A stretch of DNA of 64,000 nt, from contig JAUTXW010000556.1 of assembly GCA_030620095.1 (NCBI GenBank), forward strand, positions 1,702,501 to 1,766,500, given 5' to 3'. Origin of the DNA: Kuschelorhynchus macadamiae (taxonomy: Eukaryota > Arthropoda > Insecta > Coleoptera > Curculionidae). A model generated the notes under the pieces. The model saw nothing but the letters and a program-made list of their open reading frames with translations, ran no database searches and was not told the origin of the DNA. A program made the position numbers and the translations under genes. Shown here in pieces: positions 24,740-35,649 of this stretch (position 1 is the first letter of the stretch; the number at the start of each line of letters is the position of its first letter).

Positions 24740-25260
24740 CCCGGTCCCATCCACCCACTTCTCTACGAAAGCGGTCGATCCTTCTAATGAAGGATAGCAT
24801 CTTGCCCCAGTCGAGATGTTTTATTCCAGCGTAGTCTTGTCTACCTTTCACACGTGCCAACAAGATGATAGGGATCCTCCTCCTTTACCCCACAGTTAGG
24901 AAAACAAGGGTTGTCCGCTAACCTCTGCGGGTACATGTACCTATTTAGTTTACAGGGTCCTCTCAAAATTCCAATTAAGTTCCCAATCCCCCGTCGACTC
25001 CTTAACATCAACCAAGATGTCTTAGATCTGCATGGTTTGAGTAACGTTTCTTTTGCCTGTCTACAGTAGTTCATTTTTGACCAATTTCCCTTTGTCTTTT
25101 CCCAGGCCCATCTATCAGACAGGGTTCTCGGCCCGAGAATTGGAGCGTCAATACACTTCTGGTAAACGCATCCGCTTTCTCGTTGCCTTCGACACCACTA
25201 TGCCAGCGGACCCATTTTAACCTCACCACCTTTGTCGTTGCTAGCCGAGTAACGTTTTTG
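24740..25260 (-). pseudogene. LINE RNase H and C-terminal relic
   Basis: Minus-strand translation shows LKWVRWHSGVEGNEKADAFT (25255-25195), the RNase H HxGxxGNExAD block, then after shifts a 77-codon frame (24841-25074) with IGILRGPCKLNRYMY and CFPNCGVKEEDPYHLVGTC, the CX2CX7-8HX4C knuckle that ends I/R1-type ORF2 proteins. A tail with LDWGKMLSFIRRI follows near 24770. No RT remains, so only the 3' end of a LINE survives, interrupted by stops. Confidence 0.7.
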
Positions 25261-25269
25261 TTTTATTGT

Positions 25270-26340
25270 TGACTTTGAAGTTATGTATAATTTAATTCGA
25301 ATATTTCTCAACAATTTAATGTTTTTGTGAGAACATCGAGATTCACTTCCGGTTCACCAGAGATATTCGAGAAAGTAGCAAATGTGTCCTTTTACCACTC
25401 ACTTGAAAAACAGAGGTATGAATCGTTATAAGGACAATTTATGATGTGGAGAGCGAAAAACAACGCTAAATGTCTTTCAGAAAAAGTGGCGCTATTTATT
25501 TCGAAGTACTATCCAAGAAATATTAATATTTGACTTTCTGGTTGGAGTTTTGGTTGTTGAACAAAATATTGAAAGTAAAACTGACTTGAATAAATTACAA
25601 GCTTGGGTCTTGTAAAGAATTATACCCGCGGAATATGAAAAATTTGAAATATATGGTTGAAATATTACCTTCTTTTAATAATTCCAACACACAAAAATAT
25701 ATGGATGAACCACTTTTTTCAAATAGGAATCATAAAAATCAAGTTGTTGGAAGGTTGCACTTAACTTGTTTTTGGAGTATCGCTAAAAATTTATTTCTCA
25801 CAGACTAAAAATATGAAGAAAAAATTATTATGTGATGTTTTATGATACAAAAATGTACAAGTACTTAATTACTATCTAACATATTTTAAAGCACAGACGT
25901 TTGCCCGAATAAAACTTCTGTAATTATTTACACCATTGCCGATTTTGATGATTTTTATATAGGTGAATTTTTGAGTTCTGATCACAAATTGGAAGTTAAT
26001 ATTTTCAGTCAAATTTCGTCTTTAAGTTATTCCTCTTCAAAGTTTATAAACACCTTAAACTTAATTTACTTTTATTTTCCTTGTTTTTTTTTTATGAAAA
26101 TTGCGAATTTTCTGTATAAAACTACTAGAAACAATTATAAAGAGACGTTAAATAAAATATCTTTTTGTTTTGTTTGGCTTATTTATCTAAAAAATTGGGA
26201 ACACTAAAAAAACAACCGTACTTCATATTTTTTGGACTAGTAAATATTCCTTCATGTTGGCATCTTGACATCATAAAAAACCATCGAGATAAGTTTAAAG
26301 AGCAAAAATTAATTGATACAACACTTACATACATAGGTGG
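25270..26340. other. No recognisable gene
   Basis: Only short frames, none resembling a family I know. AT-rich without clear repeats. Confidence 0.55.
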
Positions 26341-26343
26341 ATG

Positions 26344-26512
26344 GGTCCCATCAGGAGCGCGAACGCACTAGGTGGATTAGTACTGGATTAGCACCAGATT
26401 AGTGTTGATCGCCTTTTATTGTGTTAGATCTTTATTGATGTTGCTACAGCGCCTAACCTGGTGCTAACCTGATACCAATTCACCTAGTGCCTCCTCGCTC
26501 CAGTGATAGGGG
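26344..26512. repeat. Imperfect inverted repeat, arms of about 60 bases
   Basis: The arm at 26344-26405 (CGCACTAGGTGGATTAG, then GGATTAGCACCAGATTAG) pairs with 26449-26512 (CTAACCTGGTGCTAACC and TTCACCTAGTGCC), separated by about 45 bases. Match is roughly four bases in five. Base composition is more GC-rich than the surroundings. It could be a MITE or a hairpin-forming transcript; no coding content. Confidence 0.5.
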
Positions 26513-27520
26513 TGAGTTCAGGTAGAGGAAAGGAGAACGAACGCCCCCCTCTCCGTCTTTCGCCTCCCGCGTCACTTGCCTTTTGGCGCCCAGTGTGACC
26601 AAAAATAATGTATTCAAAAATACCGAATTTCGTCGGCCAGACGTGAATATTTTTTTTTGGCCGTTCGTGATGACTTTTTTGGACGTGGTTTATTTTCTTA
26701 TGTGTTCTTTTCGCTATTCAATTATTTTAGTGTAGTTTTATTTTGGCGCCCTTATTTATGATTATGACTTCGGATTCGTGGTTATGACTCCAAAATCCAC
26801 CTATATTCAACAAATCATCAAAATCGGCGATCGTGTAAAAAGTAAAAAATTACCGAAACTCTTTTGTTGTTTTGAGTTTTTTTTATTTGTATATCATTAA
26901 ATTTATTGGTTGTTAGGTTAGGAATGGTTAGGTTTGCTGTAAAGAAAGCGCGCGGTAATGTGCCAATTACTTCTTATGAAATACTTTTCAAGATGCTTAC
27001 TATATGCATATCTTTGGCAACATTGTAAGGGAGCTTTTCTGAAAACTGTCATAATACGGAGTTTTTGCATCAAAATGCAAAGAAAATGTCGAACTTTTTT
27101 TTGTTTTTTTTTAATAGAAAGAAAGGTTCATCAATTTAATTTTTATTTAAATAGTTGAAAGAAGGTAAACTTTATATTTTATATTAAAAAGTTATCAAAT
27201 TCTGTCGGTATAATTGTTTCCAAGGCCTTACCAGCTTTTCTGAAAGGCAAATAAAGGAAATCTAAAATATTAACTGAAGAAAATTGCAGTAAATTTTTAA
27301 GAACTGCATTGGACCAAAAATATTTAGAAGTTAAAGTATGTTATTTTACTCAGAACTTTTTCAAAAAAGTTCCTTATGTGTATTTATTAACTTGCAGGCG
27401 GTAGTAGTGATAGAATTATCGAAAGCCTGCAAGCGTGATGAACTTTGACGACATAAAATACCTTGTTTTTGCCTTAACAGTTACATTTTATAGTATTTGT
27501 AAGAAATATCTCAGTTTACA
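26513..27520. other. No recognisable gene
   Basis: A small GC-richer patch (26525-26610) follows the inverted repeat. The rest is AT-rich with no frame I can interpret. Confidence 0.5.
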
Positions 27521-27524
27521 CCCT

Positions 27525-27883
27525 TAGAAAAAAGCCTATAAGACGTTTTTTTTTTAAATTACCTGAATGGCAAATGCATCAGGCAAGTAGTTGGCATCAA
27601 CAAAATTGGTAATATGGCCAGGAAAATACAGCAATTTTGGAAGCTACCGAGTATAGAAGACTACACCGGACTTTGTTTCCAGCGATCCTACGCTATAATC
27701 CTAGTTAACGCAGGCGGTGATTTACTGACCTCGAAACGTCTTGATGGATGGCGATCTAGTGGCGTCTCTCGAAGATATGTTGACAAATACATTAGAATCA
27801 AAACGAATCGTCAATCGAAGAAAAACAAAATTAGGAAATTCGTTGTACCATCCTCTTCCGCAACATCTTTAACGAGAAACTAG
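27525..27883 (+). pseudogene. Tyrosine recombinase C-terminal relic
   Basis: An open frame from about 27530 gives LNYLNGKCIRQVVGIN, KIGNMARKIQQF and then DYTGLCFQRSYAIILVNAGG, LLTSKRLDGWRSS and RRYVDKYI. This is the C-terminal half of the Crypton-like recombinases. The usual second block is YTGHCFRR: here His is Leu and the paired Arg is Gln, so catalysis is lost, while the nucleophile Tyr (RRYVD) remains. The N-terminal half with the first Arg is absent. A second relic of the family is at 12240-13020 and a likely third at 42690-43015. Confidence 0.75.
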
Positions 27884-29220
27884 GTATAGGGCTTAGAACT
27901 TCCTGTTCATCAGAGTATTCTACAGATTTATCATTTACCGAACAATTAGTCAAAAACCAGGATTGTCTATAGTACACTTCGAAAACTGCTCCAATATCAT
28001 CATAAATCATAAAATTAAATAATATAGGATTTTCATTTTAAATTGTTTGGCCTAGATTTATTATCTAAATAAATATACTAGTAGTTTATTTATTTTTTGG
28101 TGGATATTATAACTGAATAAGTTGAAAGAAAATGTTTAATAGAATTTTGAAATGTCAATTATTTTATGTCTCATACGACTATAAAAAAAGTACAATACGT
28201 TTGAAAATAGCTATTTTAACACTTTTGTGTAATTGTGTGATTTGTGGAAATCGCTCAACAAACCGCCATACTCGTGTGAGAAGATTTCGAGTCTTTTTCC
28301 AAAGTTGTTACAAAATATACTATTTATTAACCAGTGATATACCTGAGATCTAAGGAAACACTTGTTATTTCAGAATTTTTAATAGAAAACATTATTTACT
28401 TTCTTGCAAATAATAATGATGATGGCGAAAGTCAAAAAAGCTTTGCTATTTTTTAACATTTATTTGCAGGAAAAACAAAGTCTTTTTCACAAAATAAATA
28501 AAACTGTTGTTGAAATTACAGGGTATCCTTGTTTGCATTTTATATACGGTATATTAATATAAAATGAACAGAATAATTTTTCGTGGTCCTCTTAATAATT
28601 TTAACTATTTTCACCCTTTCTCTTTGGGGTCAGATGCCATTATGTACTTAAGAATCTTTGATTTATTTATTACTAAGTATACCCTCTACCAACGAAGGTC
28701 TAAAACCGAGGCTATAGCCAAACACTCGTTGAAAAAAATAACAGGTTTGTTAGAACTGCTCTGATTATACCTTTGCTCCAATAGTAAGCGATAATTTGTC
28801 AAAATTTACATAACTGTGTAACATTAACACACATGTTTTCGAATAATTGAATTTTAAACACGTATTCACATTGTTCGAAAAAAAAAGAAATAACTAGTAG
28901 AAACTAAATCTTCTAAAATGCAAATTCGCGGCTGGCAATTATCCAATGATATAAAACGTGAAATTTTCCATTTAAAGTTTAAATTAAACGACTCATAGGC
29001 GCCGACTACGTGGGGGCTTGGGGTTGGCAAGCACCCAGAACAATTTTTGCACACCTTTAATCAGAGTACTTACTACTTTCTAAAATAATTATGACATTAA
29101 AGACTTTAATATCTTTATTTCATGAAATAATTATCATTTAATGTAAAATAGTTCTTATCGAAATGCTATCTACTGAGTAAAGGATTTTTATCATTAAGTG
29201 TTAGGGGGGTGGTTAAGTAT
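27884..29220. other. No recognisable gene
   Basis: Short frames only. Nothing matches a known family, and no clear repeat was seen. Confidence 0.5.
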
Positions 29221-29229
29221 CATACCACT

Positions 29230-29630
29230 ACGCCATGGAACAATTTAGCGAAAAATTTGAAGGAGTACCAATAACTCGGGTGGTAATCAGCAACGTAATA
29301 AAATAGTTCCAAAAAACTGTTTTGGAACTTAAAAACAGAAAGAAGAGATATAACCATAACGGTGCAGCCATAGTTTTTGTTCTTCAATCTGTTAGAGAAA
29401 CTCCAGTATCTAATATCCCTTAGAAATCATACTAAACAGTTAGCCGTTGTGGAAAAAAGCTATGTTCATACAATTTTAGAAAAAAAATAAAATGGTTCCG
29501 TTCAAACACTAGTTTAATCATATGTTGGAAAAGGAAGATGAAGCGAAACGACTAGATTTTTGCTGGTGGGTAAAAGACAAAAATTTAAGTGAAAATATTA
29601 ATTTTTATAAGTTTTGGCTGCAATAGAATA
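29230..29630 (+). pseudogene. Tc1/mariner-type transposase fragment cut by a PLE
   Basis: Reading across frame shifts on the plus strand gives an N-terminal EKFEGVPITRVVI segment, YNHNGAAIVFVLQSVRETPV (HTH linker), VEKSYVHTILEKKIKW and finally MLEKEDEAKRLDFCWWVKDK. This is the order seen just before the first catalytic Asp in the eukaryotic mariner-type transposases of insects. The frame ends at about 29630, exactly where PLE sequence begins, so a PLE insertion probably removed or displaced the catalytic domain. Confidence 0.6.
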
Positions 29631-29634
29631 TCGT

Positions 29635-30192
29635 ACTTAGAAATGCTGGTGAACTTGAAAACTTGTCATGCCCAAAAAAATACATCAGAATGACAACACT
29701 GTACTCCACAAACACGAACTTTCAGAAAAACAATTTGATTTTAAACAAACCAAAATTTTAGAACAATGAACTAATTATCTTAAACTCTCAGTAACAGAAA
29801 AGTAGAAATTAAAAAGGAGAAAGATGCCGTCGACGATAAAAAAGACATCAATAATCTAAGCCAAATCTATCATAATCTGATATCTAAGTAAATTATTATA
29901 AATTTAAATAAACCATTTTTGACATAATACCCTGTACATTTCAGTAATAGCATAAACCCAGACTCTGTAAATAAATAAAAATCCAAATAAATAAAAAAGA
30001 AAAGCAAAAATATCTCGTTTTTGTATACAAACTAGCAGAATTTGAAACCTGTTATCTTAAAATATTTGTAAAATCCACATGTTTTAATTTTGTTTTAAAT
30101 GTAGATCTTGAGAAAGCTTAATATAATGAGCGAAACGTCGATGTAAATTAGAGTTTTATTTTTCAGTGAGCTAACACATACTTAAGAAAATA

Positions 30193-30195
<3 letters not shown>
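29635..30195 (+). mobile_element. Penelope-like element 3' part (plus orientation)
   Basis: Bases 29665-29890 encode a GIY-YIG remnant with stops: LSCPKKYIRMTT, a deletion, then LHKHELSEKQFDFKQTKILE and a degenerate tail. The 3' end (30000-30195) carries GCTTA-loop-TGAGC (30116-30131) followed by GAAACGTCG (30132-30140) and stops at a (TA)n array. The same 3' region occurs inverted at 30290-30660, so two PLEs face each other tail to tail. Confidence 0.75.

Positions 30196-30199
<4 letters not shown>

Positions 30200-30243
<44 letters not shown>
30200..30243. repeat. (TA)n microsatellite between two PLE tails
   Basis: A 44-base TA run lies at the exact centre between the tails of two oppositely oriented PLEs. 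Confidence 0.95.
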
Positions 30244-30247
<4 letters not shown>

Positions 30248-30254
30248 AAAGGCA

Positions 30255-31135
30255 AAAATATATAATTTTTTTAAAACCTTTTCTTTAACCATGTATAAAT
30301 ATTTTGTTAATTATTTTTTTAAGTATAGTTTAACTCATTGAAAAATAAAACTCTAATTTACATCGACGTTTCGCTCATTAAATTAAGCTTTCTCAAGATC
30401 TAAAAAATATATATAGTTAATATGTAAAATTTAAATGGTTAAAAAACATAACTCCAAAAACATTACATTTAAAACCAATAATGACCATAAAAAGAAAAAT
30501 ACTTTTAAAACAAAATTAATATTACATAGTACGCACCTTGGGAACATGTCGATTTTGCAAATATTTTGAGATAACAGTGATTTCGATAGGTGTGAAATTC
30601 TGCTAGTTTTTATACAAAAACGAGATATTTTTGCTTTTCTATTTCATTTATTTGGATTTTTATTGATATACAGAATTTGGGTTTACGCTATTACTGAAAT
30701 GTAATTATGTATATAAATTGGGTTTAGATTATTGATGTCTTTTTTATCATTGACGTCATCTTTCTCCTTTTTAATTTGTATCATTTCTTTTATTGAGAGT
30801 TTACGATAATTAGTTTCTTGGTCCAAAATTTGGGTTTGTTTAAATTTTATGTTTTTCTGAAAGCTCGTGTTTGTGGAGTGCAGTAGATGCATTTTTTGTG
30901 TATTTGTGACCGTTTAATCGACTATCTAAGTTTTGTGTTGTCATTCCGATGTACTTTTTTGGGCATGATAAGTTTTCAAGTTCCCCAGCATTTCTAAGTA
31001 CGATATTCTACTGCAGCAGTTATTGTAGAAATATTGGCTCATAATGTCTCGGACATATATCGCGCTCCACACGTGCACTTTTTTATAATATTGTTTTCGC
31101 GTCATTATTCTAAACTCGGGGTTTTCTCGAGACCA

Positions 31136-31136
<1 letters not shown>
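30255..31136 (-). mobile_element. Penelope-like element 3' part (minus orientation)
   Basis: The tail signature (CGACGTTTC at 30364-30372, hairpin GCTCA...TAAGC) is followed on the minus strand by a better-kept GIY-YIG remnant. From about 30990 it reads GELENLSCPKKYIGMTTQNL, DSRLNGHKYTKNASTALHKH, and after a frame change (30683-30892) KFKQTQILDQETNY and DVNDKKDINNLNPIY. One single frameshift near the HELSEK segment breaks it. Upstream sequence to 31136 is non-coding, ending at a (TA)n array. Confidence 0.75.

Positions 31137-31191
<55 letters not shown>
31137..31191. repeat. (TA)n microsatellite
   Basis: A 55-base TA run between the head of the minus-strand PLE and the 5' end of the plus-strand PLE that follows. 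Confidence 0.95.
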
Positions 31192-31200
<9 letters not shown>

Positions 31201-31274
31201 GGAATCCAGGACAGACTCTGAAGAAACAAAAGCAGAGGAGATTCGACGAGAGGTGGCAAGAATTTAAAGATCAA

Positions 31275-32911
31275 GCAAAACACCAAAACAAAACCTAAAT
31301 GCCACTGAACAAAGGGCCCTAATAAACCTTCGAAAAAAATAAAGACATCACAATCCTTCCAGCAGATAAAGGAAACGCAACTGTGGTTATGAATACTCAA
31401 GATTACAAAAAATGCAGGATATCCCACAAGACAATTGTTATAGGCCTGTTCCAAGGGACCCGACAACGTACCTGGAAAAAACAACTAAAAATAAAATAAA
31501 AAGTTCACCAATAAACCCCGAAATTCAACAAAAAATCATACCACGGGAAAAGTCGAGCAGATGTCCTAAACTTTATGGTTTTCCAAAAATACACAAACCA
31601 GGGGTGTCCATCAGACCTATTGTTAGTGCTGTTAATTCGCTGCTACAAAAACTGGAGAAATACCTTTCTGAAATTATGCAACTGTAGGAAAAGCTGATTC
31701 ATTTGTAAAAAAACTCGGAGCATTTCACTCTAATTATACGAGATATCGTCCTTGAAAATAACGATATCATAGCAAGCCTAGATGTCAAATCGTTATATCG
31801 CAGTATTCCCATTGACGAAGCATTGGACAAGATTGCTTTAAACGAGGATTTCCAGGCTCATATCATACAACTCTCGAAGCATTGCCTTAAAAATACTTGT
31901 TTTTCATACAACGGGCAAATGTATAAACAAATGGATGGTGCTCCAATGGGGTCTTCGCTATCACCACTAGTCGCGAATTTATTTATGATATACTTCGAGA
32001 AAGAAGCTCTTGAGAAAGCTAGTCTAACGCCCAAATTGTGGATTCCTTATGTGGATGACATATTTATTATATGGCAACATGGTCACGTAGAGCTCGAAAA
32101 ATTTCTGACTCACGTAAATTCTATCCACCCAAGAATACAATTCACTCTAGAGTTAGAGTAAAACAACAAACTACCATTTTTAGGTGTTTTGGTCACAAAA
32201 CTGCATAACGGACATTTCGAATACAACGTGTATAGAAAACCAACACATACAGACAGATATTTAAATGCAAAATCACATCATCACCCAGCACAAATTCAAG
32301 CTGTGGCAAATACCTTAATATCGAGATCCGTGCGATTAACTGAAACACAGACGAGAAAAAACGAACTTAAGGTAATATCTAGTGCTTTAAAGAAAAATGG
32401 CTACACAAATTGCACCATAGAGAAAGCTATTAATGCACAGGTTTCCCGAACAACGAACAACAAAAATTATGAGCCGGGAAAGCAACAAGTACTCTTACCA
32501 TATGTAAAAGGCACAACAGACAGAATCGGAAGAATTCTTAGGAAACACAACATACAAACAATACACAAGCCACAAACAACTATAGGTAAACTACTTAGAA
32601 ACTTAAAAGATAAAATCAAACTGGAAAACCACGGAGTATACAGTATTCCGTGCCAGGACTGTGAAAAGTTGTACGTGGGGCAAACCAGCAGGCGAATATC
32701 AGCAAGAGTGGAAGAGCATAAACTCAGCAGAAACATCAGAAATAAACAAACAACCTTAGCTTTATTCCTACATCATCAGGAAACCGGCTATAAAATAAAT
32801 TTCGATGGGTGTAGGGAGATTGCCAATATAGAACATTATAAAACCAGAATAATCCAAGAAGCCATAGAAATTGAAAAACAAGGTGATTTGAAAAAAGTTA
32901 CGAATCATTAA
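31275..32911 (+). pseudogene. Penelope reverse transcriptase-GIY-YIG protein
   Basis: Segments in order: LNATEQRALINLRK and ILPADKGNAT (RT N-terminal region, with stops and a shift), YRPVPRDPTTYL, CPKLYGFPKIHKPGVSIRPIV (RT fingers), SLDVKSLYRSIPIDEAL (first catalytic Asp), QMDGAPMGSSLSPLVAN, and PYVDDIFIIW with the YVDD box at 32048-32059. A TAA breaks it at 32159, after which a 240-codon frame continues with LPFLGVLV, the thumb, and a full GIY-YIG domain (GVYSIPC, LYVGQTSRR, then the conserved His and Glu). Disruptions are few: about four stops and an extra A in the run near 31710. It is 5'-truncated. Confidence 0.85.
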
Positions 32912-33199
32912 AACTACCAACAGTATGAAAGACAATAATCGACAAATCTAAAATCGCAAAAACTAAAGCGCAATTAACGCAATAACAACAGCACCATCCG
33001 GAAAACATAAATAATTACCAACGCCTGCGCAGATATAACCTTCGGCCCCGAGTGGGGGTATAAAAGGAAGCGTCGCAGTCACCAACACCTCAGTCTCTAT
33101 TCGGACGCTTCGAAAATGCCAAATGTGATTTTGGCGAAACGTTAGCAAAACTGTTCTTTTCAGAACGACAGTAGTGAACGGATGTACACTCGGAATAAA

Positions 33200-33213
<14 letters not shown>
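32912..33213 (+). other. 3' non-coding end of the PLE
   Basis: Contains a GC-richer block (33020-33060, CCCCGAGTGGGGGTATAAAA) resembling a TATA-bearing promoter region, as expected if the LTR-like end drives transcription, followed by the hairpin and GAAACGTT signature. The TATAAAA at 33058 is a suggestion only. Confidence 0.5.
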
Positions 33214-33258
<45 letters not shown>

Positions 33259-33272
33259 TATAAATATATATG
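33214..33272. repeat. (CA)n-(TA)n microsatellite
   Basis: A short CACACA run at 33200-33214 passes into TA repeats with some AAA interruptions, joined directly to the PLE terminus. Confidence 0.9.
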
Positions 33273-33364
33273 CAGGAGGGGAAATTTAGAAATGTATGAT
33301 AATAACGGAGAACCCGAATAATGTATCAGAAAAGGACGGTTCTTATTAAGAAAAAGCATGCCAT

Positions 33365-34180
33365 TTAATCGAACAAGTTGAGATAAATCATCTAGTTCGG
33401 AAACTCCACTTGTGCAAAGAGCATGCTCAACTACTCAGTTCAAGATTACAACAATGAAATTTACTAGCCACTGGAACCAAAGTTACACTATTTAGGAACC
33501 GTAACCAGGAGCTACCCTCCTTTTTTACTATGTAGAATAAAATATTTGTTTGTGTTAATCCAAATAGTTTTATGGAAAAACTACGAATGTCGCTTATTTA
33601 TAGATTCTTCCAAAATAAGTTTAGAAAAAGTTCTGCTCTATAATGGCAATAAAAGACCCTCTATTCGTCTTGCGCATGCAGTTAACATGAAGAAACATAG
33701 GAAAGTATTACTCTAAATTCAATAAGCTATGATAAGTATGTGGCAGATAAAAGTCGCAAAAACGTTACATAAAAAAGTAGATGCGTTTAAATACCTTAAC
33801 AATTTTTTCCTAACCTCAGTGATGCTAAGTTTAAGGAAGGAATACTTATTGGACCACAAATTAGAAAAATACTAAGGGATCAAAAGTTTTATCAAAACCC
33901 AAGTGATGTTGAATAAGATGCGTGGAGATCTTTTAAAAAATTTGTTTAGGAGTTTAAGGAGACAAAAAAGTAGAAAACTACGAAAAACTTGTAGGAGAAC
34001 TACTTAAAAATTACTGTAAATGGGCTGTCTCTTAAAATAGACTTCTTGCACTCCCATTTAATTTTTTTCCCAAAAATTTGGGTGTGTTGAGTGACAAGCA
34101 AGGAGAAAAGTTCCTCCAAGTCAGCATTTGCAAAAAAGTTATCTACAAAAGGCTATAAATGTATTTTCATGTGTATTTTT
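33365..34180 (+). pseudogene. Relic of a TE-associated arthropod protein
   Basis: Plus-strand frames with many stops give EQVEINHLVRKLHLCKEHAQ, GTKVTLFRNRNQEL, RLFIDSSKISLEKVLLYNGN, RPSIRLAHAVNMK, then DAFKYLNNFFPNLSDAKFKE, GILIGPQIRKILRDQKF and FFPKNLGVLSDKQGEKF. I recognise this order (FIDSSK, NGNK, IGPQIR, FFPxNLG) from a large family of uncharacterised, repetitive arthropod proteins that looks transposon-derived. The middle part (the LLLGxQxGYTKxxCFLCxWDSR region) is missing. Its enzymatic role is not known to me. Confidence 0.65.
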
Positions 34181-34199
34181 GCAAATTTAACCTGTTATC

Positions 34200-35140
34200 C
34201 TTAGAATATCTTGGGTTTTTTTCTCTTGGTTTGAATTTATATATAAACATTTTGGAATAAAATAAAAATAACTCATGCATTCTATAATTCAAAATCTATA
34301 CGGGACAATTTTGGTTGTTGAATTCGTAATTCGGATGCTTTAAACTAAACCGTACAGCGAACATTATTACGAATGCATTACCACGATTATATAAGTGTGA
34401 ACCTTTTTTTTTGACATCGCCGCTAATTTTCAAGAGGGTATTAATTATGTCGTGTTAACAGACAAACAGCCAAGTACCCTCTTTGTCGCCAAATATAAAT
34501 GCTTGCCCCCTCCCCCAGGAAAGCATTCTAATTATCTAACTGTGTGAACGCTTCTTTGAATTTGTAATAATTCTACTAATTTTTTTTTGTTTAAAAATTA
34601 ATTTGAAAAAAGAAATCTGTATAGCTACAATATGTAATAATTAGTTTTTACCTGTAGTGACTATACACGGCGCCGGCGCGCGGCAGTGCGGCGTCCGCAC
34701 AATGCGGTAGCTGCTGAAGCGTTTTGCGCCAGATGCATTTAAATTATATATATTAAGAAAAAAAAGAAGCGTTTTAAAGAAAAAAGTTCGATTTTCAAAA
34801 TGGTGAGAGATATGTAAAATTCTCAAAAACTGGAAGGTTTTTGAGAAAAAACGAAAAAGTCGTTTAAGAAACACATTTTAAGCATTCTAATGATACCTAA
34901 TGAAGCAATATTATAACTTCTTAAGTTTTTATTTGAGGCTGATAATTATATTTTCGGATGATCATGGGTTTTTATGCACACTATTGTTCCTAAAACAAAT
35001 AACTATTGACTAAGGGATTAAACCGTAATAATAAACAATTATGTATAAGAAAAAAACATTAATTGAATCGGTAACACCCTAAAAATATTAGATAAAAGAA
35101 AAAGAAAATATGGGAAGTTTACAGGTAAAAACTAACTAAA
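34200..35140. other. No gene; GC-rich palindromic patch
   Basis: At 34664-34712 there is a marked GC-rich island in AT-rich DNA, containing GCGCCGGCGC, a perfect 10-base palindrome. No coding content was found on either side. Confidence 0.45.
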
Positions 35141-35141
35141 T

Positions 35142-35429
35142 TTAAATTAAATCGTAAATTGCATTACGAACATCCATTTTTACATTGTCACTTAAGTCTT
35201 CTGTCTTTGGTTTTTTTCGTGTACATTTCTTAATCTTCTTCGGTAGTAAATTATGCTTTTTTTCACGCACAATTTTCTGCACAGTCCTTATACCGATTCC
35301 CAGAGCTTTTGCTACTGCGTCCTGGATATTGGCCGGTGAATTTTCACTTTAGTAATATTTTATTAGATTTAATACCATTTTTTTCGCTTGTGGATGCAAA
35401 AAACCCGAAAATTGTTTTCTATTACTCAT
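35142..35429 (-). pseudogene. Transposase N-terminal HTH exon
   Basis: A 96-codon frame from ATG at 35429 to a TAA at 35142 is broken by one in-frame TAA at about codon 31. It reads MSNRKQFSGF, LHPQAKKMVLNLIKYY, stop, SENSPANIQDAVAKALGIGI, RTVQKIVREKK, LPKKIKKCTRKKPKT and DLSDNVKMDVRNAIYDLI. AVAKALGIGIRTVQKIVRE is a clear helix-turn-helix, as in the DNA-binding N terminus of insect Tc1/IS630-like transposases. No catalytic domain follows on this strand, so this may be an isolated first exon or a fragment. Confidence 0.6.
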
Positions 35430-35649
35430 TTTGTCACTGACTTGTCAATCTGACTTTGAAGTGACATCGCTCAAAGATTTTTGCAACTGCTGGTATTTAT
35501 ATGTTTATCCTCTTTTTTCATATGAAAATATCATAGGTCTATCTAATTCATCTTACGGATTTTATGCGGAGGATATGATTACACGTAATAACAAAAAAAC
35601 AAACTCAAAAAGTTTGTCGTTGATAAACAATATGACCCGCACGATAACA

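Larger units (their letters stand above)
31200..33213 (+). mobile_element. Penelope-like element, nearly complete body
   Basis: This element runs from a 5'-truncated reverse transcriptase to a terminus with the GCCAAATGTGATTTTGGC hairpin (33118-33135) and GAAACGTT (33136-33143), then CAGAACGACAGTAG, (CA)n and a (TA)n array. Its 3' end is the same family as 19425-19612 and 2920-3070. It belongs to a different PLE subfamily from the two units at 29.6-31.1 kb. Confidence 0.8.

Noticed and set aside
32467..32736. 89-codon minus-strand frame inside the PLE
   Set aside because: It is the antisense shadow of the Penelope reverse transcriptase-endonuclease frame.
33058..33064. TATAAAA as a mapped promoter
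   Set aside because: Position within a PLE end is suggestive, but a TATA string has no weight in DNA this AT-rich; mentioned only in the element entry.
33365..34180. Possible host gene
   Set aside because: There are too many stops and a missing middle, and the motif order is that of a repetitive, transposon-like family.
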